From positions 426,001 to 490,000 of the forward strand of contig JAEMWC010000620.1 in assembly GCA_016490735.1 (NCBI GenBank): a DNA stretch of 64,000 bases, written 5' to 3'. The DNA is from Pachyseris speciosa (Eukaryota; Cnidaria; Anthozoa; Scleractinia; Pachyseridae). This document shows positions 19,301 to 29,435 of this stretch, piece after piece (position 1 is the first letter of the stretch; every line of letters starts with the position of its first letter). The notes below the pieces were generated by a model. The model did no database searches and was not told where the DNA came from. It was given only the letters and a program-made list of their open reading frames with translations. The translations under genes and the position numbers were made by a program.

Positions 19301-19940
19301 ATGATGACATATCATCCATTCAAGATTACGCTGGCTGATGGGCAAAAGAAAAACCTTCAAAAAGCTTTTGCCAAAAAAACAGTTGTGACTCTGCGCATCA
19401 AACCTTAACAGGTTGGTTGGGGAAATGCCCTCCTCCTTACTGCCACACAAATTAACCAAATGAAAAAAGCAGCCGGCGAAAGGCACTGCGCCAATCTGAG
19501 GATGAGCAATATGCAGATTGGAAAGACTGCACAACGTGGCGGCAGCATTTTTTCCATGGTGCTTGGTCTGGTCCGGCCTTTCCTCAAACCATTGGCCAAC
19601 AGTTTCGGCATGGAAAAGGCGTTGATTTTCAGAAAGGGTTTCAGCCCCCAGGAGGTGCAGTTGTACAAACGCACTCAATTGTTGTCCCTAGAACAGAAAA
19701 AAGCTGTGGAAAAGGTTCTGTTCAGCTGAGGAATGGTCCGCGGTGGCGGAACCGCGCAATATGGGAGTTTCTTGGAATGCTGGCTTCCATTGGTGTTCCT
19801 CTCACCATCGGCCTTTTCAAAAAGATGCTTGGCAGGGGGATGCAGGTAAGATCACAGTGCTCGTTGCCTCCACCCCCTCCTCCCTGGGGAAAGGGAATGC
19901 ACGTTTTCCCTCCACCTGTCTTCGGCTGCTGGGATGACTA
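19301..19940 (+). pseudogene. Minor-capsid-like protein (adenovirus pX-like group), broken
   Basis: From the ATG at 19301 the frame shows two repeats of a short pattern: an Ala-rich helix then VTLRI (about residue 30), and LTATQINQMKKAAGERH followed by ANLRMSNMQ. After that come a Gly/Ser turn and a hydrophobic segment (GGSIFSMVLGLVRPFLKP). A TAA at 19406 and a TGA at 19727 interrupt the frame. A single-base frameshift near 19769 precedes a second hydrophobic stretch (FLGMLASIGVPLTIGLFKK) and a Pro-rich end. Proteins of this layout accompany double-jelly-roll capsids in related elements and are thought to be minor virion or membrane-active components. That assignment is from memory and tentative. 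Confidence 0.5.
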
Positions 19941-20422
19941 CGAAAAAAAAAGAAAGAAATTCAAAGACGTGCTGCTTTCCAAAGCTGACCTGATCAATTG
20001 GTGCAAATATCTTGGCATCCCGATCAAGGGAATCTTCTCATGCAATGAGAAAAAACCCCTGCTCCAGTTGCCTTGCATTATGAACATGGATGATTTCGGA
20101 AGTTTGGGCACGCATTGGGTCTCCTGCTGGCGCAGAAAAGACATGGAATATTTAGACTCTTTCGGAATGCCGCCACCGGGTGAATGGGAGCTGGAAATGA
20201 GAAAAATGGGGAAGAAAAATTTTCTTCGCAATGGCGCACCACTGCAGTGGACCAAGAGTGTTAGGTGTGGGTATTATTGCCTGCTTTTCTTCTACGAAAG
20301 AAACAAAGGCACGAGTTCCACTGACATTCTCAAAATGCTTTCTGGCAATGTGCGCAAAAATGAGTGGGTTGTGAAAAAATTATTTCTTGAATATAGGACA
20401 AACCCCACCTTGAACCGGGAAA
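19941..20422 (+). CDS. Adenain-like cysteine protease of the virus-like element
   Basis: The reading frame is open through this region (it is fused by chance to the frames before and after). It shows LLSKADLINWCKYLGIPIKG, then the catalytic histidine in GTHWVSCWR, the acidic residue in MEYLDSFGMPPPGEW, and the catalytic cysteine in SVRCGYYCLLFFYE, in the order of adenoviral and Polinton maturation proteases (C5/Ulp1-like). These cleave capsid precursors during virion maturation. No start is obvious, so the N-terminus is uncertain; the C-terminal stop also seems lost because the frame runs on into the next gene. All three catalytic positions are present, making this one of the better-preserved genes. 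Confidence 0.8.
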
Positions 20423-20572
20423 ATGGAGGTCTACTGCATGAAAGACAGACGCAAGACCCCGAATGTTGCGGGGACCCAACGAATTGTCACAACAAAAAAC
20501 AACCAAAAGATGCTTATGGTAAAGTGCGCGGTCTGTGGCATAACAAAAACCCGATTCTTGCCGGGACACTAA
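20423..20572 (+). CDS. Small zinc-ribbon-like protein (DUF5679-like)
   Basis: A 49-residue ORF in a different frame from the flanking long frame. It starts MEVYCMKDRRKTPNVAG and has a C-terminal CAVCGITKTRFLPG knuckle, the layout of the small DUF5679-like proteins of viruses and mobile elements. The first knuckle would normally be C-x-x-C but here reads C-M-K-D, so metal binding may be lost. A perfect hairpin follows the stop by 4 bp. The role is unknown; the identification is from memory. Confidence 0.55.
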   Translation: MEVYCMKDRRKTPNVAGTQRIVTTKNNQKMLMVKCAVCGITKTRFLPGH

Positions 20573-20576
20573 TGGA

Positions 20577-20595
20577 GCCCTCTCTTGCAGAGGGC
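20577..20595 (+). terminator. Perfect 7-bp hairpin after the zinc-ribbon ORF
   Basis: GCCCTCT-CTTGC-AGAGGGC, starting 4 bp after the TAA of the small ORF at 20423-20572. Confidence 0.5.
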
Positions 20596-21039
20596 GCTGG
20601 AGTTTTCACTGACCTTGCTGGCACAGCGACAGACTTGTTTTTGCAACATGGCGTTCCGTTTCTTGCAAAAAAGGAGCTGGAAGCCAGGAGATATTACACT
20701 TCCGAAGCAATGAGGAATCCTTATTTGCAAAAGAATGTGTTAAATTACAGGTTGAAAAAAGCGGCGACTGTTGTTGAAAGTGTTGGGCATGAACTGCTTG
20801 ACCAACTTTCCACAAAAGTGAGACCAAACCACTGGTACAAAACCGACAGAAAAGACCTTGATGGAAGCGGTGTGGACATTCATTCTCTAATTGGGAAGCT
20901 GCCAGTGCCAAAAAAGGTTGGACTTTGCCCGGCCACAACTACACCAGGCCGTACAACCCTCTTATCCAACAGCTTAAATACGACCCCGAAACCAGAGAAA
21001 TTAAAGAAATTTATGAACAACCGAGCCACTCCAGCCTAA
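20596..21039 (+). pseudogene. PLA2-region-like virion protein, truncated
   Basis: The frame shows an Ala/Gly-rich start (GVFTDLAGTATDLFLQHGV), a charged middle (RRYYTSEAMRNPYLQKN) and the motif STKVRPNHWYKTDRKDLDGS. The N-terminal edge of a parvovirus-VP1-like phospholipase A2 region follows in the overlapping frame from 20925 (GHNYTRPYNPLIQQLKYDPE). The His-Asp catalytic part that should come next is absent: the sequence changes after about 21020 and a hairpin follows. In related elements this PLA2 region is thought to aid endosomal escape. Here the catalytic half is missing, so the gene is dead. The PLA2 relation is from memory. Confidence 0.5.
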
Positions 21040-21052
21040 TTGGGATTGAATT

Positions 21053-21068
21053 CCCGCCTCAGGACGGG
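21053..21068. terminator. Hairpin between convergent genes
   Basis: CCCGCC-TCA-GGACGGG pairs with one bulged A. It lies between the end of the last plus-strand gene and the minus-strand gene ending at 21117. Confidence 0.4.
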
Positions 21069-21116
21069 GAGCTTCTCTTCAGAAAGTGTTCGGAAGTTCT
21101 TTGTGGGCATGAATGT

Positions 21117-21671
21117 TTAATGGACCATCTCCTTGTTTGACGAGGTGTCTTCATCTGACGAGAAGTCCTCCTCAAACTCTTCTTTCAACCCTTCCAAGAA
21201 CAATGTGGTAATTGCTTTCTTCTTTTTTCCCTTCATAAAATGGCGCCGGCTTCGAAAAATGTCTTTGGTCAGCTTGCCACACCCTTGCAGTGCACTGCTT
21301 TTGGCCTCGGCGGACACATGTTTCTCGGCAAGCAGTGCATCCAGTTGAAAAGAAAGGAACATAAACATCTCTCTGATGCTTTGGAAAAGCGTAAAATTGC
21401 TCACAATCAAAACGTTCCACGTCGCCGCATTCTTGCGAATTATTTCGTGGGCAATTTCAGTGATTGGCCCTGACTGTTTCAAGAGCTTGCTCGTCAACCA
21501 TTTCTTTGCCTCTGGGGAACACCTTCCCAGGCGCAGTTGCTGAAACAACACATTGAACTCGCGATCGGTGAAGGTGCACTCCATTGTGTAATGAAATGAA
21601 ACCCAGTGTCTAATTGGGTGTATCAAAAATGTTGCGTGTTTTTTTCGCCTTTCCACCATAGCCAAAAACAT
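21117..21671 (-). CDS. Unidentified minus-strand gene at the right side of the virus-like element
   Basis: A 184-residue open frame. The likely protein begins at the internal MECTFTDREFNVLFQQLRLG (ATG near 21584) and ends with an acidic Ser-rich tail (EEFEEDFSSDEDTSSNK). The middle is helical and hydrophobic (LFQSIREMFMFLSFQ). The frame is intact, unlike most neighbours. It converges on the plus-strand capsid block, a common arrangement in such elements. I do not recognize it. Confidence 0.45.
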   Translation of the reverse strand: MFLAMVERRKKHATFLIHPIRHWVSFHYTMECTFTDREFNVLFQQLRLGRCSPEAKKWLTSKLLKQSGPITEIAHEIIRKNAATWNVLIVSNFTLFQSIREMFMFLSFQLDALLAEKHVSAEAKSSALQGCGKLTKDIFRSRRHFMKGKKKKAITTLFLEGLKEEFEEDFSSDEDTSSNKEMVH

Positions 21672-21719
21672 CTCAATGAAGGCCGTCCCCCTCTTGTGTA
21701 AATTTGTGCGTCCCTATTG

Positions 21720-22090
21720 CGCAAATTTCCAAGGGTTTGCCCAATTAAAAACAAGAACGTGAACGAAAAACCATTGCATCATAATCCATCGATTCTTTGC
21801 TTTCCTTAAACCACTCCATCCCACCTCATCCCACCTCATACCCCACCCCATCCCTGGTCAAGGGGGTGCAGTTTCTGGGAATGAGTTTATTTCGTTGAAA
21901 ACACCATCACTGCGTATGCCCAAATTCACTTACAAACCCGTGCTGAAATCATTCTCGTTCCCAGAGTCCTCATTTCTATTGGTCACATGGTAGGAGAAAC
22001 GAGAGACTCTGGTAGCAAAGACTCATTGGCATCTGACATCTGTTAGCGCATGTGGAATAGCCAAGAATATATTTACTCATGCTCAGATGT
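21720..22090. other. Right flank of the virus-like element
   Basis: No gene seen. A C-rich stretch with repeated CATCCCACCT at about 21817-21860 is the only feature. I found no terminal inverted repeat matching the left side, so the element's ends are undefined. Confidence 0.4.
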
Positions 22091-22133
22091 GTATCCTTAG
22101 GGAGGGAGGGACAGCCCAGCTCTGGCTTTTACG

Positions 22134-22470
22134 ATGTCTAACTTGAAAGCTGGATTAAGTGAAGCTTTGATAGAGATACTTAGTTTACTGAAATTAGAAT
22201 ATTTAGCATTGAAAATGGAACAAAAAGCTGCCTTGCATGCAGTCCCTGTACAGAAACGAGAGTGCCTGTGTATTTTGTCCACGGGGCTTGGAAAATCCAT
22301 TCATGGTGGACCATCTTGACATAGTTTAAACCCTGTTCTAGTAGTTTCGTCAATGAATGCGATTATTTCTGATCAAATTGAAAAGTTGAAGGCATTAGGT
22401 GTTGGCTTGAAGATTTTAAGCAAGGGAACCAAGAAGTAATTCGATCAATTGGTGAGAATGTGAAATTCAC
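22134..22470 (+). pseudogene. RecQ-like helicase fragment
   Basis: The first frame has LKMEQKAALHAVPVQKR followed by CLCILSTGLGKS, the Q-motif and Walker A (motif I) region of RecQ-type helicases. About 30 bp after its stop another frame gives VVSSMNAIISDQIEKLKALG, matching the motif Ia/Ib region. So this is a frameshifted piece of a helicase gene. Nothing further downstream continues it. It lies between the virus-like element and a SINE; it may be a mobile-element or host gene fragment. Confidence 0.6.
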
Positions 22471-23190
22471 TCGTTGACACCCCAAGGTATTTGTAGAAAA
22501 TGAACGTCATTTCAACGGTAAGTTCAAATGAGTGACTCTGGGGACAAGAATGACAGGAACTGCACAGTAATTTATCACTTAATTCTTGGCACACATTCAG
22601 TTTTTATTATCCAATGAAAAATTCGAATTTCTCTTTGCAACTGGAGTCACTTGTAATGGTAAATGCAAATGAGTGGCTCTGGGGACGAGAATGGGCTGAA
22701 ATTTGAATGTGATTACATGAGATTATTCAGCCCTTCAACCCGGGCTGAAATTCTCTTCATGTAATCGCAAACATATTTTTGAGATTTGTTCTGGAAGCCG
22801 AGCTCACTTTGTTGCTTCGTCTTTTTTGTTTTTGAAGTTTTTTCCCTTTGGTTTGGTTTAACTTTTGGAGCCAAATGTTACATTTCACTTCATATTTTAT
22901 TTAACAAGAAACAAGATTGGATTTTCTCTTCTCTGAGCATGAATAAGGATTTTTTACAGCTTCTCTTAACATATTAGTTGTTTAGACCTCAAAAATACAA
23001 AGTGAATCGATGTTTTCATCATCATCATCATCAGCATCAGCATCACAACCACCACCACCACTTGATTTAAGTCTCAAATCTATCTAGCCGAGCAAAGATG
23101 CTCTACTAATTGGGGGACTAAATCAAATCAACTCTAAATAAATCAAATCAATTCAAATGTTGGTTTTTGGGGAGAGGGGAAAACTGGACT
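22471..23190. other. Intronic sequence with short repeats
   Basis: GAGTGACTCTGGGGAC at about 22529 recurs as GAGTGGCTCTGGGGAC at about 22671. GGGCTGAAATT and ATGTAATC.CA recur around 22693-22766. A CAT/CAG microsatellite lies at 23016-23062. No gene. Confidence 0.5.
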
Positions 23191-23191
23191 A

Positions 23192-23274
23192 AAAGGGGGA
23201 AAACCTCTTGGGAGCAGAGAAGAGAACCAACAAACTCAGCCCACTTATGATGCCCGGTCCGGGAATCGATCCTG

Positions 23275-23309
<35 letters not shown>

Positions 23310-23335
23310 GCACCAACCCTGCTCCCTGTAAGTGA
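23192..23335 (-). repeat. tRNA-derived SINE
   Basis: On the minus strand an A-box-like GGTGCAGTGGTGAGAGC (23298-23314) and a B-box-like GGATCGATTCCCGGACC (23256-23272) have tRNA-like spacing. The head is followed by a non-tRNA tail. It does not fold into a credible functional tRNA. Confidence 0.7.
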
Positions 23336-23545
23336 TACGATCCGTTGCTTCTTCAATATAATCCAACATGGTGACATTGTGTTTACAAGTGCTTAAATGT
23401 ATTAAATTCTGAGAAGTAGCTCATTGGCCGGCTTGTTTTGCAATTACAACTTGATACCAAATTGAGTCCCTAGAATCATGCTTGCAATTGCCTCTTTGAC
23501 AGAATGTACGGAGTTCAAAACGGCTTGTTATATAAATGTAAGGTA

Positions 23546-23708
23546 CAGTGGAACCCCGTTAATACGGAAATGAAAGGGAGTGTCCACATTATCTGAGTGT
23601 CGTCATCAAGCTGTCTAATTTAAGGGAAAATATATCACCTTTTTTTAGTTGTTGGGACAAAGAAATCTGTCCGTTATAAGCGGGTGTCCGTAGAGCAGGG
23701 TTTCACTG
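23546..23708. mobile_element. Pogo/Tigger-like MITE
   Basis: The ends CAGTGGAACCCCGTT and, inverted, CAGTGAAACCCTGCT are flanked by TA on both sides (23544-23545, 23709-23710), as in Tc1/mariner-pogo elements. Length 163 bp, no coding capacity. Confidence 0.75.
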
Positions 23709-24253
23709 TACAATAAAATTTCGTTGTAAAAAGCACCTTAAATACATTCATCTTCAGTAGTCCGAATTAGTTCATCACTTTTGAGATTCTTGTTGTCAGC
23801 AGCAAATGGTCGGGCAAAATGCCACCATTCTACTTCCCCTCTGAAAGCTACCTTGTGCATTGGTCAGCAGGAATTTAAAAAATGTTTACGACCCATTGAC
23901 TGGGCGACTGACTCACCGAGCAACTGATTAATTCTTTTCCTCACACTCTAAACCTAGTTCCTAGCTTTGCATTCAAGAGTTCATAAAAAATGGACAAAGC
24001 CCTGAGTATGATTTAAGTGATTAAAATTCAGTTTGTTAAAATACCAGTAACATTGTAGCCTCCCATGCAGTCATTTTTTGGGGACTCATATTTCACCTAC
24101 TCCCCACGAAAATGAGTCCCCTAAAAATGACCGTGGGAGGCTAGTAGCATTGTCGTCACCTATATCTTCTTATTTTCTGCACATTGTGCATGGCCTCATT
24201 TCACAGTATAATTAACATTAAATATCTTCAAGCCATTTGCAGTGACTACTTAC

Positions 24254-24354
24254 TTCAATGAATCTCTTTCAAGTTTTAACTCATCTCCTTTGGCTTCTAA
24301 GACCTGAATCTTGTCCTGAAGTTGACTTATTTCTTGTTTGTATTTCCTGCATTT
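24254..24354 (-). CDS. Coiled-coil gene exon 5
   Basis: 101 nt with a TTACAG acceptor and a TTGAA/GTAAGT donor on the minus strand. It encodes KCRKYKQEISQLQDKIQVLE and EAKGDELKLERDSLK, a textbook heptad pattern. It begins in phase 0, as the exon at 26462-26573 requires. It ends with two bases of a lysine codon completed 15 kb downstream at 9191. The virus-like element occupies that intron. Confidence 0.75.
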
Positions 24355-24666
24355 CTGTAATATGTATTAAGATTATCTCAAATTAAGTTTCATGATGCAA
24401 AATTCTAAGATGATGAAATGGAAATCATCGTGATTAAGCAATAGGCAGTCCATTAGGGCAGTGTAGAGTTGGTGATGGTCTAAACTAGTTTTTTGGCCCT
24501 TCTTAGAATATTTTCCCTTTCTATTTCCCATGTATTGGTTTATTTTTGGAAGATGAGTAAGCCCATAACATGGTCTGTTGGTTGCCCTCAAAAGTGACTC
24601 AGTAAAATCAACTGACCATCTGACCCTGGTTGTTTAAAGAGCGGACAACTCTTATCCAGCGGATAA

Positions 24667-25064
24667 ATAGAGTACTAAAGTATGACGTCACAAATATTAG
24701 AATTTTTGAAATTATGGGATTTGTTGAGATTTTCAGAAAGAGCAAGATGAAAGATGCTAACTTGCCAAAAATCAGCCTTTAAAGGCAAATTGGCTCTGAG
24801 ATATTAGCACCGTTATGCTTTGCTGACTCCATACAAATCCTTCTAAATTTGACTCGGTTCCTAACGTTAGGAACTGAGTCAAATTTAGAAGGATTTGTAT
24901 GGAGTCAGCAGAGCATAACGGCGCTAATATCTCGCTCTCAAACTGTAAGAAAATGCTGATTTTTGGCAAGTAGGTCTTTTTGATCATGTTATTTCTGAAT
25001 ATCCGAACAAATCCCATAATTTCACAAATTTGGTTTTTATGACGTCATCACTTTAGTACTCTAT
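24667..25064. mobile_element. Foldback MITE: 398-bp imperfect palindrome
   Basis: The ends ATAGAGTACTAAAG (24667-24680) and CTTTAGTACTCTAT (25051-25064) are exact inverses. The centre CTAACGTTAG (24861-24870) has no loop. The inner 80 bp of each arm are nearly identical and the outer parts more diverged. Confidence 0.8.
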
Positions 25065-25193
25065 ATAGATTACTTCATGGTTGCTGAGTGCACCCAATTT
25101 TTATGCATGACTTGTGAGCGAATGAGTTACAGTTCTTCACCATGACTGCATAAAAATCGTACGAGCGAACCAACGATGAAGTAATTTGTTTAT
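25065..25193. mobile_element. MITE, family 'ATTACTTCAT', copy 1
   Basis: The terminal pattern ATAGATTACTTCATGGTT and, inverted at the right end, AAACAAATTACTTCATCGTT. The same ends occur at 29272-29435. It directly abuts the 398-bp palindrome. Confidence 0.6.
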
Positions 25194-26461
25194 TTTATAA
25201 ATATTGAGATTTCTTTCAAACAATAATGACAACAGAGATTAGACGATCAATGAGTTTTACTCACTCTAAGGTTCTGAAAGTTCAACATCTTTCAAAATTT
25301 GTACAGCGATGAAATCAGGGACTCTTCACTAAAAAACGTGAGTGTCTCCATTTCCTTTTCAAAATTTTAACAAAGGACAAAAAAAGGAAATTATTAAAGC
25401 TAGTTTTTTTCTGTTTGTTTTTTTTAAAGTCAAGCTTACTAATCATCATCGTGTAGCCGGGGCTTTAGTTTCTAAAAAGGCTTGTCAAAGTTTTACATCT
25501 CGTTGTGTTTTTTGTGAGCTTACCACCTGTATGTTGATAGATATATCTAACAATTATCTGTGAAATCGGGCGGAATATATCACTTAATAATACCTGACAA
25601 GGCCGTAGGCCAAGTTGGCTAAAATCAGATATTCCGCAAGATTGAGCAGGAAAATTGTTTTATTATATTTCAGCACATTGACGACAAAGCACAGTTCACT
25701 GTGTTAATTGCGGAGAAGCTGTCATGCATATTTCTCCGCAACACATTAAACTACGTATATCTCAGGATATCTGTTGAGTGTGCGCAACAAATATTGAGAG
25801 TGCTATGACCATATTTGGAGATTGTCAACAGATAGATATATGGCTTATTAAAAAAAAACATCACAGCCATGTGGCTGAAGGAGGCAGTTACTTCTGAAAA
25901 AAAAAAAAGCTAAAACAGCAGTAAATGTGAATGTAAAAGATTACCCATAGAATCTAATATTATATATCTGTCTGAATTCGCAAAAACGTACCTCCAGAAC
26001 TTTGGAGCCATTTGACCGAAATGGGTCAAAAACTGGCGTTTTTTTGGATCCGACGAGCCCAGCAATCACACCACAACACTGAGAAGGAGGGAATGAGAGA
26101 GCGAGCGAGGAGAAGGGGCGGAGGAGAAGAGAAAAAAGCACTAATCATAATGGCTACTTTGGAGAAAAAACTGCACCGGTAAAGGCCACTTTAGCGCAGG
26201 GACCTTTGGTCAAATCCAGTTAGATATATATTATATGATTTCAAATATGAGAGCGATACATAGTAGGCCATTATGTTTTGTTAAATGCGTTTTTCTTGTT
26301 GCTCGGAACGATCAACGTTTGATTTAACAGCTGGCCAGACTGAATTTGACTTTGATCACAATTTTATTACACAATGCCTAAACATAAATGGTCAAGTGCA
26401 TCTCAGACTTCAACAAATCCAGTTTGTGGATAGTTACCATTCTAAATCAGTTACCACCCAC
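25194..26461 (-). other. Intronic sequence of the coiled-coil gene
   Basis: AT-rich intron 4 (24355-26461) without a gene. A purine-rich stretch lies at about 26080-26135 (GAGGGAATGAGAGAGCGAGC). Confidence 0.5.
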
Positions 26462-26573
26462 CTTTTTATTATCCTTTTCACGCTTTTTGCAATTTTCTTC
26501 ATTTCCTTTAAACTTTTTCTCCAAGTCATTTACTTGCATTCGTAAGATATTCTTCTCATCTTTCCATTGTTGC
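26462..26573 (-). CDS. Coiled-coil gene exon 4
   Basis: 112 nt between a TCCCAG acceptor and an AAAAAG/GTGGGT donor on the minus strand. It supplies one base to a split codon, then QQWKDEKNILRMQVNDLEKK and FKGNEENCKKREKDNKK, highly charged coiled coil. The split codon CAG is completed by CA from the exon at 32669-32732. Confidence 0.75.
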
Positions 26574-27300
26574 CTGGGAACGAAAGAACATTACTTACTA
26601 GATGCCTTCCTTAAAAATACATGGAAGTCTCCTTAGAGTCCATGACTTCAGGGACAGAAAATGAATCGTCAGTTTGACGGTATTTTCTTTATCCTTGGAG
26701 CCGTCCGGGACTTAAGGAAAGTAAAAAAAAATGTCTTGTGATGTGAAATGATAAGTAACTTAGGTACACTATGAAAAAAAAGGCTACAAACGTATGCATT
26801 GGCCACTTAGAACAATGCTCATCTCATAAGAAGTACACTGTAAGTGCAAAACACGTTAGTTTTGATACTACAGGGTGAGGATGACCTTTCTTCAAAGAAT
26901 TACAAATAATATGTATAATACTCTTTCTGAACAAAAATCAGCTTGAGTGTCTAAGGAATGAATTTCCGTTTAAGGTGATGTGTGCAACATATTTAGGCGT
27001 AGAAATTCACACTTTTGGCAGGAGTTTTAATGCAAGCATCTGGCCGCCATGACTTACAGCCCAGGGGCCTGTTTCTCTAAAGTCTTGGTAACTTAACGGA
27101 TCCAAAAAAACATATTTTGAAATCAAAATCTCAAGAAATGTTGGGTGTGTTCTGACCTCTAATGAAGTCCATTTTTTTGTTACTTTAGCTGATACCTTTA
27201 CTGTATAATTTTCAAAACTCCCATCTGGAATGGAAAACAAACAGCTTAACAGGCACAGCAATTACCAGGAGCCTCAAGAAACGGGCTGAAGTCCCCTTAC
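26574..27300 (-). other. Intronic sequence
   Basis: No supported gene. A minus-strand open frame (27007-27261) has usable splice-like ends but no coiled-coil character, and the flanking exons join in phase without it. Confidence 0.4.
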
Positions 27301-28830
27301 TTATTAACAATTAAAGAAATTTGTTGGAGGGGAAGAAAAACGATCCAAACGTGGCTCAAGTTCTTCAAAAACCGAGGAAAGCATGGCTGCCCTAAGCGAA
27401 GACAACAGTCTTCACAAAGAATTGAAAGACTCAATCAGACTGACAGCCTGGACAAGCTACGATACAAGTGTAAAGCTGACTTAAAGGAAATGAAGTTCTC
27501 GATTAAAGAACTTGAAATACCATAGAATTTACTCAAGGTGAAGTTAACACGCTGAAGGAGCAAGATAAGCAGGAATTAGAGAAGCATGCAGTTGGCCTCA
27601 AAGCTTTGCATAAAACGATAGCTGAGTTGGAACTATAGTTAAAGAAAGAAGTTGAACCAAATTAACTCTCGAGTCCTATTACCATTAGGTAGTAGAAACC
27701 TATCGGGATCAGTCCAGCAAGTCTGGATTTTTATATGCTAACGTGGTTGTGCCTGTGTTTGTTTTTTTATGTCTCGTCAGTTCATCTTGTTTATCATCTC
27801 GTCAGGTCAGATTTAATTTTGGCTCCTACGCATACGTGGCTTGCTTTTTTTCTGTCAATTCCCCCCAGATATGCCGAGTTTACCTCTAGAATGCTTCCTT
27901 GATTACGATGGATGTTAAAAAATGTTCACTCAATCTATGAGGGTTAGGAAACCTGCTAAACAGAAGAGAAACTTTTAACTGGCTCCGGGTGAAAAAAATT
28001 TCAAATTTACCTGTTACAGGAAACTCACAACACAGAAACACTACTTTTGTATGGTTCATGGAATGGGGCCTTAAATCTCTGTTTAGCAACTGCAAAGATC
28101 GTTTTCAGACAATACTGGCAGATTTATTATAGGCAATATTAAAACAAACAAAACAATAATCACTCTTGCCACAATATACCTTTTTATTAAAGATTTCATC
28201 ACCATTTGCAAGATTTCCAGTGCAACGACATCATTATAGGAGGCGATATTAATCTACATGTAGTACTAGACATAGACATGGAGAGGAGGGGTGGCCTTGC
28301 CAAAACACACACTAAGACAGCTGAGGTAGTGAAGGACAACATGGCTGAATTAAATTTGGTAAATGCATGACATAATTATGCAATTGACAATTTTTCAGCT
28401 GCCGGTGTGAAATGCAAATTCTTAAATAGCCATTGAAGCCTTGCTTTTGGATATTCAAAATTAAAACTTACTGAAGTAATGGCAAGAGTCAGAGTGGTGC
28501 GTTTAGTTAAAATGAAGAATATTTCTCAATGCAAACTTGCGTTTAAATTGTGGCTAGACGCGATGGCGGTACTCAAAAATAGTTTTAGATTGCCTTATTT
28601 TCGTTGTAAATAATTATTTCGAACACTGAAAGTACTGAAAACGGCTACACAAATGCAGCTTTATTTGTGTCAAAGGTTTTCGTAGTCAATTTTTGTACAC
28701 TTTTTGTGTCTGCCACAGGCATACCACGTAAATAGTTAAAAATTGTAATTGAGAAAAATGTAACAGCAATTGTAACATATTGTATTTGTGTGTATGCAAA
28801 TAAATATGATTAAAAAAACTGGGACTGAGT
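27300..28830 (+). pseudogene. Decayed L1/Tx1-like retrotransposon fragment
   Basis: The left part (about 27380-27650) encodes in broken frames a Lys/Glu-rich helix suggestive of an ORF1-type coiled coil. Around 28210-28370 one frame reads NDIIIGGDINLHVVLDIDME and continues RRGGLAKTHTKTAEVV, which resembles the central block of an L1/Tx1 endonuclease (GGDFN). Reverse-transcriptase motifs are missing. The copy ends near an AAATAAATATG followed by A-rich sequence at about 28797-28820. Heavy decay makes the extent uncertain. Confidence 0.5.
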
Positions 28831-29271
28831 ACTCTAAACAAAAATGGTCCGTCCGACTAGAAAAAAATCTGATTGGTAATGCGATTTTTCTCACTAGTGA
28901 AAAAAATTGTATCAGTTTCCCTGCCTGATCAGGAGGGCTTCCAAAGCCACTGAACTAAAAGTGAACACAGCTTTCGCTACTCCCTCTAAATTGTGGCTTC
29001 TTTTTCGGCACTATTCAAGGTTTGCCCATATTCTTTCAATGGAAGACTTCATGGAAGGCTAAGAAAAAAAGTCAATTCACCAAAAAGAGAACTCAGGATG
29101 CCGCTTTGCCCAATCACCCTTTTTGGGTATTTGAAGCAGATTTAAATTTAGTGTTTGAGGTGTCTTGAACATTGAGTTGGCTCAAAATAAGGTAAAGATT
29201 GTGGTAGTGGCTTGTCGGTTTTTTGCGGTCATTTCACCGCGATTTATCTAGAGTAAATCTCAGTACTTATA

Positions 29272-29435
29272 ATAAACAAATTACTCCATCATTCGTTTGC
29301 TTGTGTGATTTTTTATTCACTCACTACGAAGAACCACAAACTCACTTGTTTGCTTCGCTCACTTGTTTGATTGTGATTCTTCATAACTTGTGAATAAAAA
29401 TTTGTAGATGCTCGCTAACAATGAAGTAATCTATA
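29272..29435. mobile_element. MITE, family 'ATTACTTCAT', copy 2
   Basis: The ends ATAAACAAATTACTCCATCA and, inverted, ATAGATTACTTCATTGTT match those of the element at 25065-25193. Confidence 0.6.

Noticed and set aside
19735..19753. GGTCCGC...GCGGAACC hairpin
   Set aside because: It lies within the reading frame of the minor-capsid-like gene (a Gly-rich stretch) and needs a bulge, so I left it out of the intergenic hairpin series.
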